A stretch of 64,000 bases of DNA from Parapristionchus giblindavisi (GCA_943737045.1 CALSFV010000235.1:372001-436000), one strand, 5' to 3'. Shown: positions 46,801 through 57,705, counted from the stretch's first letter. Numbers and translations are program-made. Notes: generated by a model not told the origin, from the sequence alone.

Positions 46801-49800
46801 AATAATCAATCAATATCTTTACAAAATAAATAATCAATAACCTCCATCAATATCGATTGATCGATAATGAATAACTAAAACCAATCAATAGCTATCTCAA
46901 TCTGGCGATCGATAATCACTTCACATCTCCCCATCTATCACATTCCATTGAACTTACGGATAGAACGGTAAATCAATCAATTAATTAATCAATCAATAAA
47001 TCAATAAATCGATAAATCCTTCTCAATCACCTTACCTGCAGTCCCTCCTCAAAGGTCTTGGCCGGAGTGTTGTCTACCGTAATCTTCTTACGGTAGGGCG
47101 GGGGCGAGGGCGGAATCTCCTCAGGGTCCAGCTGATCCACGTCCACTGTGGCGAGCGCTGCGATCGCCTGGCATAGATACGGTATACGGTAGATAGCTGG
47201 TATACCGTAGATACCGCTACGGTATACTGTAGATAGCTCCCCACATCAATCGAACTTGCTAACCTCATATCCAATAAATCAGTGTACATCAAACATCATA
47301 TTCGTACCACTAATTAATCAATCAATACCAGTACCATATACCCACCACTACCGTATCATTAACTAATCAATCAATACAACTACCGTATACCTCATCAAAC
47401 TGCTTGCTCGCCTCCACAAACTCCTTCGCCGCCTCCTTGTCTTTTGCGGCCACTGCGGCTTTCGCGTTCGCCACGAACAAGTCGCGTCTGACGCAATCGA
47501 TCGATCAATAATAGAGCTACAGTACAAAAGACTATCTACCGTATTCCGAAATCAAGTCAAGACCACCCTCCCAAAACCCGGAATCTATTCAAAACTATCT
47601 ACCATAACCCGAAATCTATTCAATATCGTCGACCATATCCAGAAATCAAATCAAGATCGTCGACCATAACCAGAAATCTATTCAAAATCATCTACCATAC
47701 CCAGAAATCTAATCAATACCATCTACCGTAACCCAGAATCTAGTCAATACCGTACACCGTAGCCCGAAATTTAGACTACCGTAGTTCATAAAAGATTTTT
47801 TAAAGCTTACCTTCTCTGCAGTAGCCTCTTCATCTCCTCCATCTTACCACTTCCCGCTCCCTCTCCACCCTGTGTCTGCTCTTCTACCTCCACCGAAGCT
47901 ACGGGCGCCGCACGAGAAGCGGGCGGCTGAGACGCGTGCGGTTGAGGCGCCGTCTGCACCGGTCTCGGAGGCACCGGAGCGGCAGGTGCGGCCTTGGCTA
48001 CGGGACCATCTGACGGGGGCGCAGCGGCAAAGTTGGGTGGCGCCGGGGGAAAGTCGGCCGGATCAACCGGCCGCCCCGCAGCCGCTTTCCGCTCCAACTC
48101 GCGACACTTGTCCGCCGAGCGCTTGTATCTGAATTTCAATCCAATAATTCCGGGAAATGAAATCAGTTCACGATCGCCAATTGTGGTGAGTCCTGGTGGT
48201 GTGCAGGGTTACGGTACTCACCGATTCGCCTTCAGCTCATTCGTCTCCGCCGCGCGCATCTTCTCATAGTGGTCGCCGAGGCGGCGGAGGTAACCGGCCT
48301 ACAAATATCGTACTGTAAATCGTGCATGGGAGGGAAATGGTTAATTTTACAGGAGGGCCTTCACACGTTTTCAAAAATTTCACCTAAATATCATTTTTTA
48401 CATGGGACATTCCACAAATTTTCGACAAGCCCTAATTTTAGAGGGGGGCACCCCCATGTCGGCGCCCATGTATGCTGTAAATCGTGCAGCAAGCTTCACA
48501 AGGGGTCACTCCACAAGGGTGCACTGATATTTCGGAATATTTGTCGCCTAAACGTCATTTCTAACACACCAATTTCACTAACGAGCTTGCGCAAAATCTT
48601 TCCAGGGAAGCAGTTTCACTCCAACTAGTTTTTCGGTACCCTCGCCGTTTATTCTTATATAGTGCGACTATTCTCGAAATATGGTGGGTTGATTCACAAA
48701 ATTCGTTATTTTCGCTTAAGAATCGTCATTTTTATCTTCCTTTGGCATCAAGTGGCCTAAAATGTGCCATGCATTGCGAGGGTATGAAAATGTATGACAC
48801 ATACTGCTGCATCTGCTGCATCATAAATCTGCTGAATGATGGACGAACATGAGGAGGAATGTTAAGGCAACACTCCAATATACCGTAATCTATGTTAATT
48901 GTGAAAAACACATTTATTTAACTATTTATTCATCCATCAACTATAAGAGGCATGATTGAAAGGCATAGATATAGGAATGATCATTAGGTCCCGTCTCGCA
49001 TATGAATCGATTCATTTTTACAACTCATTTTCAGAATCTATCCACTATATAAAAATAGTATGTGCTGATTTCGATTAATAATAAAATAATAATAATTATT
49101 ATTATCCTTATTCCTTCAATAACTAGTGTGGCTCTATTTCAGAGGGACATTCACACCTCTTGTGCACGCCTGGCATTCCATATTTCAAATTACATTAACC
49201 AGCCATATCCGTGTTGCGCACTTCCTACATTCCCCTGTATCAATCGTATCAAGTAATTTGTCATCATGTCCGTCTTCCTATAGATTAAAAACCATATCAC
49301 TACCTGTCCTTCCACAGCTCCGCTCCCGCTCGACGCCTTCCTCGCGGGCACTGGCGGAGGCGCGGACGCGTGCGTCGGAAGCGGCGGAGGCGCGTCACGA
49401 GGCGGCAGGGCCGGAGGCGGACGCGCGGCTGCTGCTGATGACGACGATGGGGGCGCATCCTCACCCAGCATCGCTAGTAGTTCGCCCTAAATCGATCAAT
49501 CAATATTCGATGTCACAGCATACATATACACCACTTGAAGGAGACTTATAAACCAAGCCTACTTTAAGTGAAAATGATAATTATGTATAATACATTTTAA
49601 GTTTTGAAATCCCAGAATGCAGCATCATAGTGTCATTATTCTATCTCTATTCATGTGGAGTCATCGGACTATACCGTACTCCCATACAGTATCTTGTACA
49701 TTCTACCGTATACCTCAAGATCGGGGTCATCCAAATCGGCCTCTCCTTCTCCCAGATCAATGTCACCACGAAGCGCGCGCTCTAGATCAGCCGAACTGAG

Positions 49801-50323
49801 GTCTGCAAATAATCGATTATCGATTGATTCAAAAATATCGATTGATTCTTCATGATATTCTAATGCTATAGTAGGGTAGTACCAGGCGGAGCCCGACCTT
49901 GCTGGACGGGCGCGGCACTTCTCGCGGGCGGCGGAGGCGCGGCCGGAGCTGTGCGTCTTGTCGGAGCGACTGTTGTGGGTGCCGGAGGACGACGCGTGGC
50001 TGGAGCGCCGCCTCCCTGTAAGGTGAGAATCAGAAACGTGTTTACAGTAAGTTTGGGAATATGATAACGAATTTTAGAGAAGAAAGATCATACCTATTAA
50101 AGGCACACTCCAAGTTAATTTTACTCAATTTCTTCGATTGTATTCGATATTACTATGACTTACAACTCGAACAACGAAATAAATACAGTAATCAATACTA
50201 CGGGTGTGGCTAATCGAAATTCCATCAATGATCTACATGAAGCGCCTCCAGCTCCGCGAGCAAATCCAAATCATTCTCGAGATCTCCGCCGTACACGGCG
50301 TCCTCCATATTGGAGAAGTCCAT
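31895..50323 (-). CDS. lgd: Lgd/CC2D1 homologue (DM14 and C2 domains), 23 exons
   Basis: Twenty-three exons from 50,323 down to 31,895 join without a phase break to 760 codons. Exon bounds include 50,237-50,323, 49,304-49,486, 47,811-48,128, 45,397-45,476, 35,514-35,671, 33,724-33,801, 32,420-32,514, 32,160-32,219 and 31,895-31,936. Four DM14 repeats lie near residues 165-222, 287-372, 373-430 and 475-540 (for example LAFVMERQRQFKVAAVAAKS and GFDRMIAACNAGLNVDI), with Pro/Ala-rich linkers. A C2 domain follows (LPPGYEPEHANLFEKYTFPY; GWNETVVVQIGSKKARG) and the end is GHSRVVNWLVIDV. Family members bind ESCRT-III CHMP4/Shrub and control endosomal sorting and Notch activation. The ATG follows GGTTGTAG directly. 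Oddities are the 9.7-kb intron 11 with a nested gene and the loss of a 41-codon C2 exon still present in the second copy. Confidence 0.9.
31985..32089. repeat. AAAGGCACACC MITE in lgd last intron
   Basis: TTAA (31,981-31,984) precedes AAGGCACACC; the right end is GGATGTGCCTTT. It has an internal CTCTCCGCT hairpin. Family members lie at 32,629-32,741, about 34,484-34,598, 61,855-61,960 and 62,757-62,869, with a half copy near 50,100. Confidence 0.75.
32629..32741. repeat. AAAGGCACACC MITE in lgd intron, exact TTAA flanks
   Basis: TTAA at 32,625-32,628 and 32,742-32,745 flanks a near-perfect hairpin (AGGCACACCCCG and CGGGGTGTGCCT). It is shared with the second lgd copy (62,757-62,869), so it predates that duplication. 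Confidence 0.85.
32897..32971. repeat. (TAA)n microsatellite
   Basis: A run of TAA triplets with few interruptions in an lgd intron, close to a donor site. The homologous run is at 63,026-63,106. Confidence 0.9.
35963..37352. mobile_element. Foldback element, copy I, in lgd intron 11
   Basis: Ends AACACGCTATCTTAGA and TCTCAGATAGTGTT enclose two inverted arms of about 600 bp (CAATCGATGCGGGAGT and its inverse are landmarks) meeting near 36,650. Copy II is at 43,868-45,245 in the same orientation. ORFs at 36,937 and 37,067 are arm sequence and repeat in copy II. No transposase. Confidence 0.8.
37468..37588 (+). CDS. Orphan coiled-coil exon inside lgd intron 11
   Basis: TTTCAG acceptor at 37,462-37,467, GTAGGG donor at 37,589. 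The exon reads FELTEEDLSRRHEKKQRRAD then ELREKLQADKAARLKSLLQK, with GC-rich codon use like the lgd exons but on the opposite strand. It is a charged helical segment like those of stathmin- or SCAPER-type proteins, but the family is not assignable. No flanking exon was found. It lies between the two foldback copies, so it is probably a displaced gene fragment. Confidence 0.55.
37565..37820 (+). repeat. 77-bp tandem array containing an exon end and its donor
   Basis: Three full 77-bp units (starts 37,565, 37,642 and 37,719) plus a partial fourth from 37,796. Each contains the last 24 bases of the orphan exon, its GTAGGG donor and the intron start. Units are nearly identical, so amplification is recent. 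Confidence 0.9.
38741..39780. mobile_element. 1.04-kb near-perfect palindrome
   Basis: TATATGAGTGCGCTTGCGA at the left end is mirrored at the right. Arms of about 480 bp meet near 39,262 with a short loop, and identical frames on opposite strands (38,943 + and 39,286 -) are the two arms. It lies just upstream of the kinase gene. Probably a foldback DNA element with a TA-type target. Confidence 0.8.
39961..43434 (+). CDS. MAP kinase kinase-like protein kinase, nested in lgd intron
   Basis: Twelve exons (39,961-40,028; 40,077-40,152; 40,200-40,277; 40,324-40,374; 40,424-40,507; 40,553-40,600; 40,653-40,766; 40,813-40,867; 40,919-41,061; 41,354-41,438; 43,056-43,191; 43,239-43,434) join in phase to 377 codons. 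Motifs are the Gly loop GQGTYGSTYK (54-63), VAVK lysine (74), HRDIKPSN (190-197), DLGVSG in place of DFG (210-215), APE (239-241), SDIWSLAITML, and RPS in subdomain XI. The DLGVSG loop, HRDIKPSN and CLVKEPLDRPS pattern fits MAP2Ks, which phosphorylate MAP kinases in the cytoplasm. A TTTCAG 18 bp before the ATG suggests trans-splicing. Intron 10 contains a Tc1 relic. The exon-11 acceptor used here (TCTAG) drops the four residues EVSL that the family expects; see findings. Confidence 0.85.
41463..43016 (+). mobile_element. Decayed Tc1/mariner element in kinase intron 10
   Basis: TIRs starting CAGTGGTGGCCAGAAGGATA lie at both ends with TA target duplications (41,461-41,462 and 43,017-43,018), total 1,554 bp. 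Inside, on the plus strand near 42,270-42,480, is a frameshifted Tc1 transposase relic (SDEFKFNLLDSDGRVDVRRP; compare SDESKFNLFGSDGR with conserved Asp). Stops and deletions make it non-autonomous. Removing it leaves an intron of about 60 bp, normal for the gene. Confidence 0.85.
43868..45245. mobile_element. Foldback element, copy II, in lgd intron 11
   Basis: Same orientation and ends as 35,963-37,352, with a few internal deletions (for example loss of the CGAGGAGTAGTCGTATACC segment in the right arm). Together the copies bracket the nested kinase gene, the orphan exon and the palindrome. Confidence 0.8.
45599..45743. repeat. Palindromic MITE with TGTGGTGTTACATTTTC ends
   Basis: Inverted arms include GGCGTGCGCACGTTT-type words repeated in the interior. 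It is 145 bp in lgd intron 10. Non-coding. Confidence 0.75.
46000..46128. repeat. Hairpin MITE in lgd intron
   Basis: TACGCCGTAACCTCC and its inverse form the inner stem; TGTAACG-type words form the outer stem. About 130 bp of self-complementary sequence. Confidence 0.7.
46397..46418. repeat. (GA)n microsatellite
   Basis: Eleven GA dinucleotides in an lgd intron. Confidence 0.9.
48321..48474. mobile_element. CATACGTGG-family MITE in lgd intron
   Basis: Relative of 23,407-23,567 with end CCCATGTATG. It is flanked by an exact 8-bp duplication CTGTAAAT (48,313-48,320 and 48,475-48,482), again the hAT target length. Confidence 0.8.
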
Positions 50324-50329
50324 CTACAA

Positions 50330-50394
50330 CCAATCAATAAATCAATCAATAAATCAATCGATAAATCAATCAATAAATCAATCGATAAATCAAT
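50330..50394. repeat. AATCAATC/AATCAATA tandem repeat
   Basis: Simple repeat between the ataxin-10-like gene and lgd. Similar AATCAATCAAT words punctuate most introns of both genes. Confidence 0.8.
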
Positions 50395-50518
50395 ATTCAC
50401 CACACGATTGATAGATACAATTACCGTACTCTGATTTACATATGCGGATATTCATAGGGCTTCAGTGACCTCGCGATGACGCAAACAATCAATCAATATT
50501 CAAGGAGATCAAAACATA

Positions 50519-50524
50519 TTTATT
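50519..50524 (-). terminator. Polyadenylation signal of the ataxin-10-like gene
   Basis: AATAAA on the minus strand, about 120 bp after the stop codon at 50,647 and about 195 bp before the lgd start. This is the spacing expected at an operon junction in nematodes. Confidence 0.55.
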
Positions 50525-50646
50525 AAAACGCAGCATCAAATCAACAGAAATCAATGGGCAACAACAACGGAAACATAAACAAATCAATACTATGACAATT
50601 AGATACCGTAATCGATAATCAGGGTAAAAAATACCGTAATCCCCCA

Positions 50647-53600
50647 TCACAGAGGCAGCAGCTTCGCCCGTTTCTTGCCCGGTTCATCTTCTACCGTAAC
50701 CACGCGAACGCCCAACTGAGCGAGCAGGTTTTCGCGATCGATAATGCCACTGGGAGCCTGAAACACAAAAAATATCTCCACCATAATATAATAACTAGAA
50801 AAGATCAAAACCATCATCAGATCAGAAACTGTTCACTGAATAATCTAATCATGAAACTAGAAACCAACATCTAGAAAGATCAAATACGAATTGCACTAAA
50901 TAGGTGAAAATATTCTGGAAAAATCGATAAACCAACCGAATCGATTGACGCGAGGATCTCTTGATTGGGCGGACAACCGAGGCAGAGGTGCCGTAGAGCA
51001 GCCACCGACCATTGCGTCTGAAATATCGATTAATTAGAGTCGGTCAAAGTTGCATTATCGATTGATACCACAACTATTCACTGCACCGTTTGACTACAGT
51101 AATGCCACAGTGACTTAATGCTTGATCGATTTTTATCAACTACACATTTTCGGCGCTCGTGTTAGTGGATAGATTTTCGAAATATGGTGGGTCTGTGGTT
51201 TTCGCTTAAATTGTAATCTTTCGCCACAAAATGAGAATTATATATTGGATCGATTCTCATATTATGAAGCCATGAATATGTACGGTCACTATTGGTACAT
51301 CTTTTCTCGCCCGTGTGCACTAGGGTGGCGAGAAGCACCCGGCCTATTCGCGTTACGCTGTTCCATTATAGTTTCTACTAAAACAGTTCACAACGATTTT
51401 TTCTGCATTCCTTGCAATAATGATAATAATACTTTATCCCATCACTGTACCATATGCTGAGGGGTCCGAAACAGGCATATATTCATACGTGGTCGGCATT
51501 GTCGCTAGCGACAAGATCCACCCGACTTTAGCACCCAACCCACTCGATTTAGCCAAAAATCACTCAAAAATGAAAACAAAAAAATCCAACCCACAAGATT
51601 TTAGCGTCCATCCCACCCGATTTTAATTTCCAGCGGCAAAGGTTGCCCATGTATGTTTCTGCTTATCAACGACCAACGACTCACCACTAGCGTTTTGAAT
51701 CAAAATGCGGTCAGACTTGGTGCTTTGTAACATACTTTCGACCTATGCAAACTATAAGTCTCATAAGTTATCATTTGTCGTCTGCTACAGAAGCCAGCTT
51801 ATACCAAATGCAGTCAAAATCATCCAAGTACTGAGCGATAGATGAAATCAACTTATGCGACGGAAATCCATCTATCCATATATGTCTTATCATTATATTT
51901 GATGGAATAAGGAAATAAATAACTAGATGAAACCTGAAGAATGCGGGTGGTGGGGGCGATCGATCGGGCGGTCTCTGTCTCTGTCTGTCTGCGCCCTCTC
52001 CTCCCTCTCGCTCTCTCGTCTGCTCGTCGTCGTCAAGACGCACCAGATCGCCCTCAGTGTGCAGTGCCTGCGAGGATAGTCAATCAATAAATCAATAAAT
52101 TAATAAATCAATAAATCAATAAATCAATCCAATTTCGTCAGATCCAATAGGCAAATAATATGGTGTATATGTATCATACATTTTCATACCCTCGCTGTGT
52201 GAGGATTGTCCCACTATATACGGCTCGTTTTCGGCGTCGCCGTAACCCCTGCACTGTATACAGTATCCGCACTAACCACATCGAGTAGATCAACGACGAA
52301 ATCGATGGCGTCCTCATTCCGGGCGAACACCTCGTCGTAGAGGTCACGACGCGTCGCCAGATTGGCTGAAACGAAGGAAGGGTAATTATTGATCGAGGCA
52401 AACCGTAAACAGCGCACAACCCCATTCAGTAACTTCCCTTTAGGATCACTTTAAAGATTCTGATTTTTTTAAACTAAAATAAATTAATCATCCTTTCTTC
52501 ATCTCATCTTAATTATACATCTCTAAAATGATAAATCATCCTTAAGTAGATAGATAAAAATATACCACGAAAAGAAAAGAAAAAAATAGGCGAGAGAGTG
52601 TGCAAAACGAGGAGAGTGCTCTCTTCTTCTCATTTATTTTGTACACAACTCACCAATGATCGAGACAATCAGCGGCAGCTGCTCCGGGTACTCGGACAGG
52701 AATCGATTAGATGACGTCAACGAAGACCCAGATGACGTCATCGTTGATGATGATGACGTCATGGCCTCATCCGAGTAATCGTAGCGCGCCCTCAGCAGGA
52801 CGTCAAAGAGCATCTGCACGTTGTTAGAGTGCATCTGAAGTGGAGTATTGATTTATATTGATTGAATTGAGGAAATATTGACTCCCTACAGTATCTCATC
52901 TAAATTCTCTTCTTGTTCTACTTCGCAAAAGCCATATAGGATTTTTTCATAGCACATTTCCTGTGGCATACAAGTTTGCGCTTCCAAGTACCAAAATTGA
53001 TTAAAAAAATCCGCTTATGGCCCCGCTAGAATGTGAATAATTAGCACAAGGCCTACCGTATGCATACCTTAATCAGCCCAAAGGCCTACCGTATACCTTA
53101 ATTAGCCCAAAGGCCTACTGTATACCTTGAGTTCCTCGTGAGATCTGCCCATGATGACCTAATTTTTGAAAGAAGATAAGATAAACATACTATACCACTA
53201 GTACATCGTCTTTCACAAGCATTATAGTATACGTAGATTCGATAATCAAAATCATTAGACCCTCATATACCGTACCTCAGAAAACAATCAATAAATAAAA
53301 ATCAATAAATAAAAATCTCTCCAATCAATCAATACTACCCCCATCCACCGTACCTCCGAAGGCATTCGCCAAAGAAGGCGCCGTCCTCCTCCAGCATCGC
53401 TGCGAGGAATGCGGAGAGCCACGATCGAGCGTTGTCATCCTGATGATCGCACAAATTAATAATATTATTATTATCATCATCCGATATTTATCTTTTATAA
53501 AAGAGAACAGTTGCATAGTCGAATCATTTCGCAGCTATCTAGTACATCAGAAGAGTATTATACGCACATCTAACTACCGTGAAACCAGGACTCGCGAGGG

Positions 53601-54478
53601 CCAAATTCTCTTAATTCCCGATATATCACAAGCCTTATCAGCTTTTCCCTATATTTTCAAATCCAATTATAGCATATTTAAAAATTATATTTATATTGAC
53701 AGATGGAGTGATGATCTAATTTTAAGGAAAAAATCGGAAGATAATGGTGCAATATGTCATATGTCCAAAGGTTTCACATATCCTGACACATAATCCTGAT
53801 AAATATTCATTAGACTGGTTCATCTTTTATAAACAGTTTCACTAGCGCTATGGTCCAACAAATCAGCACCACAAGATTACTACATGTACATCTAACTATC
53901 GTGAAACCAGCAATCACGTGGTCCTGGAGCACATTCTGACCGATGATTTATTTCAAGATATATCATTAACCTGATCAGTTTTTCACCATATTTCCCAATC
54001 AAATGTGCATATTTATAAATTCTTTTTTATAAAATATTTAAAATATATAAAATAAATACAAATTTTTATAAAATATTTGTAATAATAATAATAAAAAAAC
54101 TAATGTAACACTTTTTGGTTATTATTTAAAATCATAAGTCGGCTATCTGATTTCAAAATGCGGTCAGGTTTTTCGGCAAATTTGGCTCAAAATGGAGTAA
54201 TAAGGTCGTAATTCATTCATTTAAGAAAAAAAAAGAAGTTGTAAAGCCGTAATATATTAGTATATATATACTAAATTGCATTTCCGAATCAAATATTATA
54301 GAGCGAAAAAAATATAAAGTCAGTTCTCGAAACCCCTCTAATAATCGAGTCTACCGTACCCATCAAGTTCGGTTTGGCAAAGGTCGTCAGCACGGCAGCG
54401 GCTTCTACGAGTAGTCGCTGGGAGACGAGGAGGTCGCGAAGGACGACCAGGACCGAGGATGGGAAGGAGTTGCGGTGT
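50647..54478 (-). CDS. Ataxin-10-like armadillo-repeat protein
   Basis: Minus-strand exons in phase at the 3' end are 53,126-53,158, 52,654-52,834, 52,277-52,365, 52,044-52,067, 50,937-51,017 and 50,647-50,757. Upstream coding blocks are 53,354-53,439 (DDNARSWLSAFLAAMLEEDG) and 54,360-54,478 (VLVVLRDLLVSQRLLVEAAA). The C-terminus, LTQWSVAALRHLCLGCPPNQ then DRENLLAQLGVRV ending KRAKLLPL, follows the ataxin-10 C-terminal pattern (WxxxAIRNL...NQ..I, then LL..G..V...KL.L). A MAGTISAKFVD start exon at 55,027-55,059 and a Cys-rich exon at 54,891-54,956 may be its 5' end. Their phases and the 53,354 junction do not close, so the 5' half needs transcript data. The gene lies 323 bp upstream of lgd. 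Confidence 0.6.
51484..51655. repeat. CATACGTGG-family MITE in ataxin-10-like intron
   Basis: CATACGTGGTCGGCATTG at the left end and TTGCCCATGTATG at the right match the family at 23,407 and 48,321. No clean target duplication is visible here, so it is probably older. Confidence 0.7.
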
Positions 54479-54782
54479 CTGAAGAGGGTAAAGTTGTAGC
54501 GTGACAAGAGGAACGAGCTTACACGGAGCTTAGACTGATTCTTCATTATAAGGGGGGGGGTATATAGGGAAATAACAATGCAATGATCAATAATGGGGGT
54601 GACAACCCTTGTTGCTGGAAATTTTTAAAAAAAGTGGGTCGGACTCAAGTCAGTTAGGACATATCCAAATTAAGGGACTTCCTACTCACTTTTTTCTTCA
54701 TTTTTGAGGGAATTTTCGCTAAATCGGGTGGGCTAGGTGCGAAACACTAATCAATAAATCAATAATCTCGCCCACCCGTCCT

Positions 54783-55910
54783 AGGATGAGAGGAGGATGA
54801 TAAGGGACTTGATAGGAGATTGATTAAGGGGCCAAGAACGGGTTTTATTATTTAAATTACAACTACATATGAACAACAATTGAGAAGTACCTGTTCGCAT
54901 CGGGAGCAGAGGCTGCAACCGCGAGAGGAGCAGAAAGAGCACGGAGCCATCGACAACTGCATCAATAGAATATCCAAACATTTCAAAACAGTTCTGTGAC
55001 CCCCTGGGGGGTCCTAGTCGACTTACGTCAACGAATTTCGCACTGATCGTCCCCGCCATTCTCGGTTCCCTTGCTACCCTTTTATACGAGAGTAGATAAA
55101 ATTACCTGACATAAAATGAGAACATGAGTTGTTTCGTGCCAACGATTTCGTCAGTGCCCATCGACGAGGAGTATTGAATTTTGAATTACTATGGTGGGAG
55201 TGATAAAATAGAATGTATAGTGATTGAGAACCTGTGATTATTATATCTATATTATATCTATAATTGTGTGTAAATTGAGCAAAACTTAGAAGGCCGATGT
55301 GGGGCTCGAAACCGCGACAGCCACAATAAGAATCTGGTGCTCTACCGACTGAGCTACCGGGCCGGTGTTTGATTGACGTTTGTAGTGGAAGAAATTTTAG
55401 CAGCAATAGTGAAAGAGTAGTACTGCACAGATGAAGTTTTTGATAGCATTTCATCTTTAGTAGTTTGTGTAATATTGTACAATGTACGAAACAAGTGATG
55501 CAAGTTCGAATGTTCTGATCGCAATTTTTTTGCCCTTTTTATAATTTGGTGGCATGTTATTTTTTCAGCTATGTAAAGCATAGGTCGGCCCGCTTAAAAT
55601 TCTCTAGCCGTACTACATATCCGAATGAGTTCGATAGACAGTTGAATATCCCTTCCAATATCCTTTTGGCCAAAAGCCTGACAAAGGAATGACAAGAGAG
55701 AAGGCGACCGATTGAAATGGTGACAGGGAATGAAAATGAAAAGAGTAACAAAGGATGGGCGTTTGGTCAATTGCCTATCTCATTTCAATATGCATTTCAC
55801 TATCCCGAGATCTCTCTATCAAACATTATCAGACCCTTTTTTACCCGTTCTTGGCCCCTTAATCAATCTCCTATCAAGTCCCTTATCATCCTCCTCTCAT
55901 CCTCTTAACT
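54783..55910. repeat. Dispersed inverted-repeat pair around the ataxin-10 5' region
   Basis: 54,783-54,850 (GGATGATAAGGGACTTGATA) is repeated as the reverse complement at about 55,843-55,910. Arms are about 65 bp, about 1 kb apart. The interval contains the candidate start exon and the tRNA-Lys pseudogene, so it could be a small inversion or the ends of an element. Confidence 0.6.
55292..55363 (-). pseudogene. tRNA-Lys(CUU) pseudogene
   Basis: A minus-strand copy of the tRNA at 57,393 with mismatches in the acceptor, anticodon and T stems and one D-arm base lost. The CTT anticodon and GGTTTCGAGC T-loop remain recognisable. It is probably a decayed duplicate, as flanking sequence also partly matches. 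Confidence 0.8.
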
Positions 55911-56237
55911 CCCTGATATTAATATCCATAATAATCCCAATCATTCTCGTTTGCGTCAGTCATCTTTAGCGGTCGCCCGTTCATATTGCTCTGAGCATCA
56001 AGAATCCCTGCCAAGCCGGATTGGGTCACCGTGGCAGTGAGACCCAATCATGGGAAGCCAACTTCTTCGATCATCTCCAAACTCGCTGTCGATCTTCTCG
56101 GATTTGTGAAATTGAAGACGCGCATATGAAGATCAACGTCAGTGTTCGGGGACTTTCGGAAGTAAGAATAGCTTTTCCCCATGCACATCAGAGTCCTACT
56201 CTTGATAATTGTGATTTAAATCGTAAATCGTAAAAAT

Positions 56238-56239
56238 CC

Positions 56240-56333
<94 letters not shown>

Positions 56334-56372
56334 ATAATCATAATAATAATAATAATATAATAATAATAATCA
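56238..56372. repeat. (AAT)n/(ATT)n palindromic microsatellite
   Basis: AAT triplets, then ATT triplets, then AAT triplets again, giving a long hairpin-capable simple repeat. Confidence 0.9.
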
Positions 56373-57392
56373 ATCTCCTAAGTCCCTTATCATCTCCTCT
56401 TATCTCACTGATACCTCGACTGTCTGTCCCTTGTGCTATCCTCGAACCGTAAGAGGACAACCAAGGGTCAGACTCGACCTCTAAATCTCTCTCTACCTTC
56501 ACCTCTACCTCTGTCTCTAAATCTGCCTCAGCATCTTCCTCTACCTTTATCTTTATCTCTACCTCTACCTTTATCTCTACCTCTACATAATTTTGGAACA
56601 AAATTGTTTTGGAGTGCGAAGTTTAAGAGAAAGAGACATTTTGGTACTTTTGTCTTTAACAAGGTTGAAATATTCTGGTATTTACAGGTTTATTCACTGG
56701 CATAGAGTTAATCAAATACATCGATTTTATCAAATTTAATTCGGATACTTTTCCTCCACTGAAATTCAATTCGTTACCTGTTTACCGTATGGTTTACCAA
56801 ATTCAGAAATTTTTCTGATCTAAAACGTTGCTGTTCCAAAACGAAAGTCCCAAAATGGGGTAGTGCCTCGCCCTCTAGTTACGTCACTCCGTAGGTCAAT
56901 CAGTACGGAAGGCGACCGTGAAAGGAAGAGGTAGAGATTGGAGAGGGAGAAAGATCAAAGAACAAACTTTGGACACTCGACAACTTTCCCAGATATCGAT
57001 TACTCCTTGCACAAATATAGGACCCTTTCATGCATGAAGATGTAATATATACCGTTCAGTCAAAGTTAGATTGTTATATTATATCATCTTTTTTGAACGA
57101 TTTGAATCTAATTGGAAATAAGGTCGAAGTTCAGTAATGTGTTGAGAGGGAAACTTATTCTATTTTCGTCCAGAAATTTTCAACCGGTTCGCTGATAACG
57201 CGACGGATCTCTAAAATGGAATATGTTTCACTCTCAATACATAACTGAACTTCGAAATTAAATCCAATCTTGACAATGAGCGCAATGGGTTTAAAATATA
57301 ATATAAAATAAAAATACTAATGTCTCAATTAATATTTTCCCACTCTATTTTTTTAAAATAATAATAGTACAGAATACTTGCAAAACATGAAA

Positions 57393-57464
57393 GCCCGATG
57401 CGGGGCTCGAACCCGCGACAGCCAGATTAAGAGTCTGGTGCTCTACCGACTGAGCTAACCGGGC
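57393..57464 (-). tRNA. tRNA-Lys(CUU)
   Basis: On the minus strand GCCCGGT pairs with ATCGGGC as acceptor stem. The D arm is TAGCTCAGTCGGTAGAGCA, the anticodon arm CCAGA-CTCTTAA-TCTGG (anticodon CTT), and the T arm GCGGG-TTCGAGC-CCCGC. All stems pair and there is no intron. Internal A and B boxes are intact, and a T-run follows within 60 bp (57,345-57,353 on the plus strand is T-rich). Confidence 0.93.
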
Positions 57465-57569
57465 TGACGTGCTAAGCGCGATGGCATGCCGTGAAGTATT
57501 ACCAGCTTTAACGAGTGTATAGAGAATAACTTGCAATGTACTTATGAAGTTTTTTTCGTCAACTCTTCC

Positions 57570-57705
57570 TTCTTAAAGTGAGCTTAGTGTAAGACAGTAC
57601 TTTGCTAATAGAATAGTTCACGAGTGGAATTCTTTAGATGCAAATTTAGTAACCGTTGCCAATTCTTCTATCTTTTGTAATACTCTAAAAACTGTGATTA
57701 AGTAA
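57570..57705 (+). pseudogene. LINE reverse-transcriptase C-terminal remnant
   Basis: The frame from 57,601 reads FANRIVHEWNSLDANLVTVA then NSSIFCNTLKTVIK and stops at TAA 57,703. The F..R....WNSL...LV.....F...L pattern is the standard C-terminal tail of CR1/Jockey-like non-LTR reverse transcriptases. Nothing of the RT core is left. Confidence 0.6.

Noticed and set aside
49126..49551. 141-aa plus-strand ORF with Arg/Ala-rich tail
   Set aside because: Antisense shadow of lgd exon 4 (49,304-49,486), whose frame and splice sites are clear on the minus strand.
51771..52043. Arg/Glu-rich extension of the ataxin-10 exon at 52,067
   Set aside because: A GTGCGT donor at 52,043 gives an in-phase join to the next exon and restores the family pattern, so the low-complexity tail is intron.
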